NCBI GenBank assembly: GCA_007123455.1 | Contig: SKKZ01000202.1 | Coordinates: 1 to 12,167 of the forward strand | DNA from: Coriobacteriia bacterium | GTDB taxonomy: Bacteria; Actinomycetota; Coriobacteriia; Anaerosomatales; SLCP01 | DNA length: 12,167 bases | Direction: 5' to 3' | Part shown: piece after piece, positions 5,539 to 11,387 of the stretch | How positions within the stretch are numbered: the first letter of the stretch is position 1 | How the letters are laid out: each line of letters begins with the position of its first letter | Program-made: the position numbers and the translations under genes | Notes under the pieces: model-generated | The model's input: the letters and a program-made list of their open reading frames with translations, nothing else | Databases searched by the model: none | What the model was told of the DNA's origin: nothing

Positions 5539-7239
5539 ATGAGCACCGACACATCATCCTCACCTGAGCACAGCGACTTTCTTCGTGAGATCGTCGCTGC
5601 AGACCTGCGCAGTGGCCGCCATCGCTCTGTGGTCACCCGCTTCCCCCCCGAGCCCAACGGCTACCTCCACATCGGACATGCGAAGTCGATCTGTCTTAAC
5701 TTCGGCATCGCCGAGGAGTTCGGTGGCCGGTGCCACCTGAGATTCGACGACACCAACCCGATCAAGGAAGAGCAGGAGTACATCGACTCCATCGAGGCCG
5801 ACGTCCACTGGCTCGGCTTCTACTGGAACGAACACCTCTACTTCGCCTCGGACTACTTCGAACAGCTCTACGAGTGGGCCGTGCACCTCATCAAGGCCGG
5901 GAAAGCCTACGTCGACGACCTCTCGGCCGACGAGATCCGTGAGCATCGCGGCACACTCACCGAGCCCGGTCAGGACAGCCCGTGGCGCGACCGGCCGGTT
6001 GAGGAGAACCTCGACCTGTTTCTGCGAATGCGCGCGGGGGAGTTTCCGAACGGCTCGCGCGTGCTGAGGGCGAAGATCGACATGGCCTCGCCCAATATCA
6101 ACCTCCGCGATCCGGTCATGTACCGAATCCTGCACGCCGCGCACCCGCGCACCGGTGACGAGTGGTGCATCTACCCCTCTTACGATTTCGCGCATGGGCA
6201 GTCCGATGCCATCGAGGGCATCACGCACTCCATCTGTACCCTGGAATTCCAGGACCACCGGCCGCTTTATGACTGGTTCATCGAGAACTTGCCGGTTCCC
6301 TCGCGCCCGCGCCAGTACGAGTTCGCACGTCTCAACCTCACCCACACCGTGCTGTCGAAGCGAGTGCTTCTCCGGCTCGTGAACGAGGGCCACGTCCGCG
6401 GATGGGACGATCCACGGATGCCGACCCTTTCGGGCTTGCGTCGCCGGGGCTTCCCTGCCGAGGGGATCCGTGACTTCGCAGCGATGATCGGGGTGGCGCG
6501 AGCCGACAGCGTGGTCGAAGTCGAGATGCTCGAGCACGCGGTACGTGACGTGCTCAACCGTACTGCACTCCGTCGATTCGCGGTTCTCAACCCCCTAAAG
6601 GTCGTCATCGACAACTATCCCGAAGATGCTGTCGAGGAGATCGAGGCAACCAACAACCCGGAGGACCCTTCCGCCGGAAGCCGCCACGTTCCGTTCACGC
6701 GGGAACTGTGGATCGAGCACGAGGACTTCATGGAGGACCCACCGAAGAAGTTCTTCCGCCTCGCTCCCGGCCGCGAGGTGCGCCTCCGGTCAGCGTACTT
6801 CGTGACCTGCAACGAGGTCGTGAAGGATGCCGACGGCAACGTGATCGAGCTGAGGTGTACCTACGATCCGTCCACGCACGGCGGCAGCGCACCCGACGGC
6901 CGTCGCCCCAAGGCGACGCTTCACTGGCTCTCGACGGCCCATGCCGTGCCCGCTGAAGTAAGGCTCTACGATCATCTGTTCGGTAGCCCGTACCCCGGGA
7001 CTGATGGCCGCGACCTGTTCGAGGACCTGAACCCCGACTCGGAAGACGTGCTTCGGAACTGCTTCGTCGAACCGTCGCTTGCCGAGCCCCCGGTCAACGA
7101 GACCGTGCAGTTCGAGCGACTCGGCTATTTCTGCGCCGACGCCGATTCGGTGCCCGGTACGCCCGTGTTCAACCGGACGCTCACCTTGAGGGATGCCTGG
7201 GCAAAGCTGCAGGCAAAAGGAGCACACGGCACGAGCTGA
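5539..7239 (+). CDS. glnS: Glutaminyl-tRNA synthetase
   Basis: This class I synthetase charges tRNA-Gln directly with glutamine, avoiding the Glu-tRNA-Gln amidotransferase route. It has 566 residues against 554 in E. coli. Signatures: FPPEPNGYLHIGHAKS with HIGH at 44-47, VLSKR at 271-275 (KMSKS equivalent), followed by the GlnRS-specific GWDDPRMPTLSGLRRRG. The C-terminal third is the two-barrel anticodon-binding region. The start is the ATG at 5539; the earlier in-frame GTG at 5482 lies inside the terminator stem and would add 19 unrelated residues. No Shine-Dalgarno sequence precedes the ATG (CCTCAGCCCCC). Its substrate tRNA-Gln lies 165 bases upstream. GlnRS is uncommon in Actinobacteria, so horizontal origin is likely but not shown here; its codon use resembles that of its neighbours. 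rnpB follows without a visible terminator. Confidence 0.97.
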   Translation: MSTDTSSSPEHSDFLREIVAADLRSGRHRSVVTRFPPEPNGYLHIGHAKSICLNFGIAEEFGGRCHLRFDDTNPIKEEQEYIDSIEADVHWLGFYWNEHLYFASDYFEQLYEWAVHLIKAGKAYVDDLSADEIREHRGTLTEPGQDSPWRDRPVEENLDLFLRMRAGEFPNGSRVLRAKIDMASPNINLRDPVMYRILHAAHPRTGDEWCIYPSYDFAHGQSDAIEGITHSICTLEFQDHRPLYDWFIENLPVPSRPRQYEFARLNLTHTVLSKRVLLRLVNEGHVRGWDDPRMPTLSGLRRRGFPAEGIRDFAAMIGVARADSVVEVEMLEHAVRDVLNRTALRRFAVLNPLKVVIDNYPEDAVEEIEATNNPEDPSAGSRHVPFTRELWIEHEDFMEDPPKKFFRLAPGREVRLRSAYFVTCNEVVKDADGNVIELRCTYDPSTHGGSAPDGRRPKATLHWLSTAHAVPAEVRLYDHLFGSPYPGTDGRDLFEDLNPDSEDVLRNCFVEPSLAEPPVNETVQFERLGYFCADADSVPGTPVFNRTLTLRDAWAKLQAKGAHGTS

Positions 7240-7280
7240 ACCGGTCTGTCGCCCTCTTCTGACGCAACTGGCGCACTACC

Positions 7281-7289
7281 TGCTAGAAT
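7281..7289 (+). promoter_or_regulatory. Extended -10 promoter of rnpB
   Basis: TGCTAGAAT combines the extended -10 TG with TAGAAT (7284-7289), five of six matches. It is placed seven bases before the predicted 5' end of RNase P RNA at 7296-7297, exactly right for initiation there. A -35 is poor: CTGACG at 7259-7264 with a 19-base spacer. Confidence 0.7.
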
Positions 7290-7295
7290 CAACAT

Positions 7296-7641
7296 CGGAG
7301 TGGGCCGGATGGTCGCGCGAGCGGTTTCCGTTCGTGAGGAAAGTCCGGACTCCACAGGGCAGGGTGCCTGCTAACGGCAGGGCGGGGTAACCCGACGGAA
7401 AGTGCCACAGAAAAGAAGACTCCACTGCTTAGGCGGTGGAAAAGCTGAAACGGTGCGGTAAGAGCGCACCAGCGTCGTGGCAACATGGCGGCTTGGCAAA
7501 CCCCACCCGGAGCAAGGGCAAATAGGAGCGATCAAGGTCGGCCCGACCGGCGCTCGGGTTAGCCCGCGTGAGGCCGCGAGCGATCGCGGTCCCAGATAGA
7601 TGATCATCCACGACAGAATCCGGCTTACAGGCCCACTCCGC
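7296..7641 (+). ncRNA. rnpB: RNase P RNA, bacterial type A
   Basis: This is the catalytic RNA that removes 5' leaders from pre-tRNAs, including the two tRNAs upstream. The ends are set by helix P1: GGAGTGGGCC (7297-7306) pairs with GGCCCACTCC (7630-7639). Conserved blocks are present in order: GAGGAAAGTCCGGACTCC (7336-7353, 5' strand of P4), CACAGAAA, a GGCAAACCCCACC segment, AGCAAGGGCAAATAGG (7511-7526), AGATAGATGATCA (from 7594), and GACAGAATCCGGCTTA (7612-7627, 3' strand of P4). The length of about 345 is normal. It is convergent with the acidic-protein gene at 7702. No open reading frame here looks real. Confidence 0.97.
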
Positions 7642-7644
7642 CCT

Positions 7645-7663
7645 CATCTGCTCAACGCAGATG
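7645..7663. terminator. Small hairpin between convergent rnpB and the acidic-protein gene
   Basis: CATCTGC and GCAGATG form a perfect 7-bp stem around TCAAC, six bases after the end of rnpB P1. Neither strand has a T-run after it, so it is at best a weak bidirectional terminator or a processing barrier that sets the rnpB 3' end. Confidence 0.35.
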
Positions 7664-7701
7664 CACTGCTCAGCGTAGGGACATCTTTGACTGCGCCGGA
7701 G

Positions 7702-8601
7702 CTACGCCGACCTCCACTGGAACGAACCGCAACTCGACGGGTCGCTCTCCCCCTTCTTGGGGCAGGTGTTGAGGTAGACGCAGTCCTCACAGGTCAACGT
7801 CGTGATGTCGGAGGCACCTGCTTCGTAGGCTTTCGGTGGATCCCCGGAAGCGGGAGGCTCTTCATCGGCGGTCCGAGCAGAGTCCGCAGGCTCATCGACA
7901 GTGGGCACGATCTCCTCGAGATCCGCCAGGACTCCCGCTACGTCTTCGGGAGGCGCGTGCTCCTCACCTGCCGGCTCTTCCGGCACGTCGACGATCTCTG
8001 CGACATTGGGCTCCGGTGGAGCGGAGACCGGAGTGGAGTCCCAGGGCCAGCTCTGCACGGCAGGCTCCGGCTCGGGTTCGGACTTGCCGGTGGACACCTC
8101 GGACTCCACGGGCTGCTCGTCGGAGGTCGCCTGCCCGACCGCTTCGGGCTCATCGATCTCGAGAGCGACCTCCTCGAGAGCGTCTGCTTCCTCCGGCGCC
8201 TCCGGCTCTTCGGCAACCTCTTCGGGAAGCTCGACAGCCTCCTCAGGAGCCTCGGCAACCTCTTCGGGAGCCTCCGGTTCCTCCGGAGTTTCGGTCTCAA
8301 GGGACTGGACGACATCCGCGTCGGCGATGATGGCGTCCGCGATAGCATCTTCGATCTCGTACTCGACCGGCTCGTCCGGGGTATCTGCCGGTGGCTCCCC
8401 GGACGGGGACGCAGGTGCCTGCGCGACGATGAGGACCGGAGTCGCCATGTTGAGATCGACGATGAGGACCTCGGCTGCGTCAAGCTCGCCTTCGCCCGAC
8501 ACGCGCTCGACTTCGGCCAGGGCGTCTGATCGCGCTTCGAACACCGTCTCGGAGATCAACGCGACAACGTCTCCATCACGGCGAAGCAGCAAGAAACTCA
8601 T
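7702..8601 (-). CDS. Uncharacterised acidic protein with a C-terminal four-cysteine motif
   Basis: I do not recognise this family. The chosen ATG at 8601-8599 has AGGTG six bases upstream and gives 299 residues; a 14-residue longer form from 8643 has no such site and would begin inside the promoter's transcript leader. Three parts are visible. Residues 1 to about 65 form a compact domain of alternating hydrophobic and charged stretches (MSFLLLRRDGDVVALISE, then EVLIVDLNMATPVLIVAQ). Residues of about 70-260 are a low-complexity Glu/Pro/Ala/Asp linker with repeated PEEVAE units, probably disordered and strongly negative. The tail has C271, C274, C280 and C291 (CX2CX5CX10C), followed by GSFQW, suggesting a zinc or iron-sulfur site. 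There is no signal peptide or membrane segment, so it is presumably cytosolic. It has its own likely promoter at 8653-8681. Existence as a gene is well supported by its start signals; function is unknown. Confidence 0.8.
   Translation of the reverse strand: MSFLLLRRDGDVVALISETVFEARSDALAEVERVSGEGELDAAEVLIVDLNMATPVLIVAQAPASPSGEPPADTPDEPVEYEIEDAIADAIIADADVVQSLETETPEEPEAPEEVAEAPEEAVELPEEVAEEPEAPEEADALEEVALEIDEPEAVGQATSDEQPVESEVSTGKSEPEPEPAVQSWPWDSTPVSAPPEPNVAEIVDVPEEPAGEEHAPPEDVAGVLADLEEIVPTVDEPADSARTADEEPPASGDPPKAYEAGASDITTLTCEDCVYLNTCPKKGESDPSSCGSFQWRSA
8210..8269 (-). repeat. 42-bp-period direct repeat coding for PEEVAE units
   Basis: The same 18 bases (plus strand TCGGCAACCTCTTCGGGA) occur at 8210-8227 and 8252-8269, encoding PEEVAE on the minus strand with a 14-residue period. 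Looser copies of APEE/LPEE units extend to about 8180 and 8290. This looks like internal duplication within the acidic linker, a place where length is likely to vary between strains. Confidence 0.75.
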
Positions 8602-8652
8602 CGCGTGCACCTCGCATGGTCCTCGTAGTGTGCGGCGGCTCACCTTGTACCT

Positions 8653-8681
8653 ATGCTAGAGCCCCTACTCGCAAGCGGCAA
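8653..8681 (-). promoter_or_regulatory. Promoter of the acidic-protein gene
   Basis: On the minus strand TTGCCG (8681-8676) and TAGCAT (8658-8653) each match their consensus in four of six bases and are separated by exactly 17 bases. Transcription would start near 8646, about 45 bases before the ATG at 8601. This suggests the gene is not dependent on nfo upstream. Confidence 0.55.
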
Positions 8682-8740
8682 CCATACTGCCCGTTATCAG
8701 AGAACTTCGACAGGGAGTAGCCTCGACTCGGTGACCGGCG

Positions 8741-9604
8741 TCACAGAACATCGCCACGGAGCACTTTGAGTCTACGAATGTTCTCGGCATCCTTCACGGG
8801 AACCTCGCCCGGCATCTCGGTCACAACCGACACGCCATCGAGCTCGGGGCGGCCCAGCATCGCTTTGAAGGCGTCAGAGCCCAGCTTCCCCTCACCGATC
8901 CAGGCGTGACGGTCGCGGTGGGAACCGAGTTCGAACATGCAGTCGTTAGCGTGAACGAGACGCACGGTATCAGGACCGCACTCCTCTTCTATCTCGCTGA
9001 GCAGGTGCGACCATCCGGAATCATCACGGAGGTCGATGCCGGCTGCATGTGCGTGACAGGTGTCGAGACATACACCGAGGAGCGGCCGTATCGGTTCGCA
9101 GCGTGCCAGGACCGCTCCGATCGCAGCTACCGAGCGTCCGTACGTCGTTCCGGCTCCAGCCGTGTTCTCCAGGAGGAGCCTTGTCGACGAGGAGTCATCG
9201 CCGCCCGCACGTGCGAACGCACGTCGGATTCCTGAGGCGATTCGATCTGCTGCCGCGTCGGACTCGCCCGAGGGATGTGTGCCGAGATGTGTGGCAACAC
9301 CGTCGGCAGCGAGTAGCCTTGCCCGTGTGATCTCGTCAGCGAGCGCATCGACCGAGCGATGCCACATCGCGTCGTCCACCGAAGCGAGGTTGATGAGGTA
9401 GGCCGTGTGCGTGTACGCGGTGCGGATGCCGGCCTCCGCGCGCTCGGCGGCGAAACGGCGTCCCGCATCCGGATCCGTTGGAGGGCCCTCCCATCGCCTC
9501 GGGCTTTTGGCAAACACCTGGATAGACTCGCATCCGACGGACTCGCCGTACGAGACCGCGGTGGAAAGTCCCTTCGCAACCGAAACGTGGGCTCCGATGA
9601 ACAC
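8741..9604 (-). CDS. nfo: Deoxyribonuclease IV (AP endonuclease, endonuclease IV)
   Basis: Endonuclease IV cuts 5' of abasic sites and clears blocked 3' ends in base excision repair, using a trinuclear zinc centre. All nine expected metal ligands can be placed: H66, H106, E146 (in LENTAG), D181 and H184 (in LDTCHA), H218 (HANDC), D231 and H233 (DRH), and E263 (TEMPG). IGEGKLG at 236-242 is also typical. The chosen GTG at 9604 has AAAGGAG about four bases upstream and gives 287 residues, the usual size. The longer form from 9778 would overlap dinB and lacks support; another in-frame GTG at 9625 is possible. It is divergent from dinB across 81 bases, and a minus-strand TAGAAT lies at 9638-9633. 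No clear terminator follows the stop. Confidence 0.96.
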   Translation of the reverse strand: MFIGAHVSVAKGLSTAVSYGESVGCESIQVFAKSPRRWEGPPTDPDAGRRFAAERAEAGIRTAYTHTAYLINLASVDDAMWHRSVDALADEITRARLLAADGVATHLGTHPSGESDAAADRIASGIRRAFARAGGDDSSSTRLLLENTAGAGTTYGRSVAAIGAVLARCEPIRPLLGVCLDTCHAHAAGIDLRDDSGWSHLLSEIEEECGPDTVRLVHANDCMFELGSHRDRHAWIGEGKLGSDAFKAMLGRPELDGVSVVTEMPGEVPVKDAENIRRLKVLRGDVL

Positions 9605-9632
9605 AGGTCTCCTTTCGACAGACACTCGCCCG

Positions 9633-9638
9633 ATTCTA
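9633..9638 (-). promoter_or_regulatory. -10 box of nfo
   Basis: The minus strand reads TAGAAT here, five of six matches to the -10 consensus and identical to the rnpB -10. Transcription would begin near 9626, about 22 bases before the nfo GTG, leaving room for its AAAGGAG site. No good -35 is visible. Farther up lies the odd palindrome CGCATGATGCG (9655-9665). Confidence 0.5.
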
Positions 9639-9669
9639 GCCCACGTCGCATCGACGCATGATGCGCTAG

Positions 9670-9675
9670 TACACT
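9670..9675 (+). promoter_or_regulatory. Candidate -10 box of dinB
   Basis: TACACT matches the -10 consensus at four of six bases and lies ten bases before the dinB ATG at 9686. If used, the transcript would be leaderless or nearly so, which is at odds with the GAAGG at 9676-9680 acting as a ribosome binding site. Both readings stay open. Confidence 0.35.
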
Positions 9676-9685
9676 GAAGGGCGTG

Positions 9686-10939
9686 ATGAGCACATCCCTT
9701 CCTACACCCTGGCATGGCCCGGCCGTCCTCCACGTCGACATGGACGCATTCTTCGCCGCTGTCGAACAACTCGATCATCCCGAATGGCGCGGTAAGCCGG
9801 TCATCGTCGGCGGCGACCCGTCCCGTCGCGGTGTGGTGTCGGCAGCCTCCTACGAGGCCCGCCGGTTTGGCGTTCGCTCGGCTATGCCCTCCGCTCGCGC
9901 CGCGTCACTCTGCCCCGAAGCCATATGGGCGCGACCCCGGGGGGATCGGTATCGGGAGATCTCGATAGCGGTGCGCTCGATCTTCACGACGTTCACGCCA
10001 CACGTGCAGCCTACCTCGATCGATGAAGCGTACCTGGATGTGACCCCGGGGACGCATTCAGGTCGGAATCCGATAGAGATCGCGCGGAAGATACAAGACG
10101 CCGTCGACGATATCGGCGTCTCGTGCTCGATCGGGGTAGCTGCCAACAAGACTGTCGCGAAGATCGCGTCCGACCGTGACAAACCGCGCGGCCTGACCGT
10201 GGTGGTGCCCGGTGCGGAAGCGGTCTTTCTCGCCCCGCTTCCGGTCGGGCTGATGCCCGGGATAGGCTCGGTGACCCGGGTACGCCTGGAGCGCCTCGGC
10301 GTGTGCACGATCGGCGACCTCGCCATGCTCGATGATGCGAGCTCGCGTGAGGTGCTGGGGTCCTGGGGCGCCGAACTCGTGGCACGTGCCCGCGGCATCG
10401 ATCCCCGTCCCGTCCGCGAGAACGCGCCGGCGAAGTCAGTTTCCAACGAGCGGACCTTCGCCGAGGACGCCCACACGCCCGAAGAGGTCCGCTCGGCGAT
10501 CTCGGCTCTGGTGGCCAAGGTCGCATCGAGACTGCGTGCTAAAGGCCTGTGCGGCAGGACCGTCACACTCAAAGTGCGGTACGGTGATTTCTCCACGCGA
10601 ACGGTCAGAAGGACACTTCCCTCGGCAACGGATGCTCGTGAAGCGATATTGGAGACCGCCCTCGATCTGCTGGACAGTGTCTGGTCCCCAGGCGTCGGGA
10701 TACGGCTGCTCGGAGTCGGGATGAGCGGCTTCGAGGAGCGTGCCGTGCAGTTGGATCTGCTTGCCGGCCGTGCGTCGGAGGCGACCGAACGGCCGCAACG
10801 CGATCGCCTGGCGGCCAGTATAGATGCGGTTCGCAAACGTTTCGGTGAAAAGGCTGTGCTTCTCGGACCCTACAAGAGACAAGATACAGGCACGCCCGTG
10901 GAACGTCTTGACGAACGAGAGGGAGACGATCTGACATGA
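9686..10939 (+). CDS. dinB: DNA polymerase IV (Y-family translesion polymerase)
   Basis: Pol IV copies past damaged bases, typically with -1 frameshift errors. With the ATG at 9686 (five bases after GAAGG; an overlapping GTG at 9683 is the alternative) it has 417 residues. Catalytic residues are intact: D18 in HVDMDAFFAAVE, and D113-E114 in SIDEAYLD. F23 is the steric-gate position, and YEARRFGVRSAM is the family's fingers motif. The helix-hairpin-helix thumb region with LMPGIGSVT and the little-finger domain follow. QLDLL at 355-359 is a beta-clamp-binding motif, followed by about 55 further residues, an arrangement I associate with actinobacterial DinB. The intact active site rules out the catalytically dead ImuB. 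Its stop overlaps the next gene's start (ATGA). It is divergent from nfo; no LexA box is evident. Confidence 0.96.
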   Translation: MSTSLPTPWHGPAVLHVDMDAFFAAVEQLDHPEWRGKPVIVGGDPSRRGVVSAASYEARRFGVRSAMPSARAASLCPEAIWARPRGDRYREISIAVRSIFTTFTPHVQPTSIDEAYLDVTPGTHSGRNPIEIARKIQDAVDDIGVSCSIGVAANKTVAKIASDRDKPRGLTVVVPGAEAVFLAPLPVGLMPGIGSVTRVRLERLGVCTIGDLAMLDDASSREVLGSWGAELVARARGIDPRPVRENAPAKSVSNERTFAEDAHTPEEVRSAISALVAKVASRLRAKGLCGRTVTLKVRYGDFSTRTVRRTLPSATDAREAILETALDLLDSVWSPGVGIRLLGVGMSGFEERAVQLDLLAGRASEATERPQRDRLAASIDAVRKRFGEKAVLLGPYKRQDTGTPVERLDEREGDDLT

Positions 10940-11382
10940 CAGCGGCTCGCTGGAAGAACGTTTCTTGCATCCCCCTTCTGCTCCTGTGCTTCGCGATCTT
11001 CGCTCCGGGATGCGCCAGTCGCGAGGCGGACGTTGAGGCGCCTCCGTCTATAGAGCCTCCTGTCGTGGTCGATCAGCCGGGCATCTACGAGGCCCCCCGC
11101 GGTCGCGTGCGCGTGGTGGGCATCTTCGACCGAATCGATTATGAGGGCGGTTCATGGGCGGTCGTCGGCGTGGCACCCACCCAGGCGGCCGAGAGCCACG
11201 TCGTCGCCGTCTTGGTCGATCCAGAGCAGCTTCGCATCGATCTGCCGGCACTCCGGGGGCGGTACGTGGAGATTATCGGCATGCTGCGCGAGGACGCTCC
11301 CGCCGGGACGCCCGGTCCCGAAGTCGAACCGCAGTCGATCATCGTGATCGTAGAAGACGACCCGGCGGACCCTATACCCTGA
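10936..11382 (+). CDS. Small lipoprotein of unknown function, overlapping dinB
   Basis: The 148-residue product begins with a positively charged N-end and a hydrophobic stretch (IPLLLLCFAIFAPGC), a lipoprotein signal peptide with cysteine 26 as the likely lipidated residue. A Pro/Glu-rich tether follows. From residue about 54 there is a beta-rich domain (GRVRVVGIFDRID, then SWAVVGV, VVAVLVD, GRYVEIIGML, SIIVIVED) whose spacing resembles an OB-fold; this is a tentative reading. It would be anchored on the outer face of the membrane. The ATG overlaps the dinB stop by four bases (ATGA), so the two are probably co-translated; GAGGGAG lies about ten bases upstream. Why a surface lipoprotein should be coupled to a translesion polymerase is unclear; I do not recognise the family. 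It converges with the DnaE gene five bases downstream. Confidence 0.82.
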   Translation: MTAARWKNVSCIPLLLLCFAIFAPGCASREADVEAPPSIEPPVVVDQPGIYEAPRGRVRVVGIFDRIDYEGGSWAVVGVAPTQAAESHVVAVLVDPEQLRIDLPALRGRYVEIIGMLREDAPAGTPGPEVEPQSIIVIVEDDPADPIP

Positions 11383-11387
11383 CACCA

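Noticed and set aside
7836..8659. Long plus-strand frames (Arg/Pro-rich and Ser/Ala-rich) opposite the acidic-protein gene
   Set aside because: They mirror the Glu/Pro-rich repeats of the minus-strand gene, which has the better start site, promoter and cysteine tail.
8731..8744. GTGAC/GTCAC palindrome at the nfo stop as a terminator
   Set aside because: It has only five pairs, overlaps the stop codon and has no T-run.
9605..9685. LexA/SOS box between nfo and dinB
   Set aside because: No TCGAAC-N4-GTTCGA-like or E. coli-type CTGT-N8-ACAG sequence is present.
9605..9778. Longer nfo reading frame starting at 9778
   Set aside because: It would overlap dinB and its promoter, and the extra residues show no family resemblance. 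The GTG at 9604 follows AAAGGAG.
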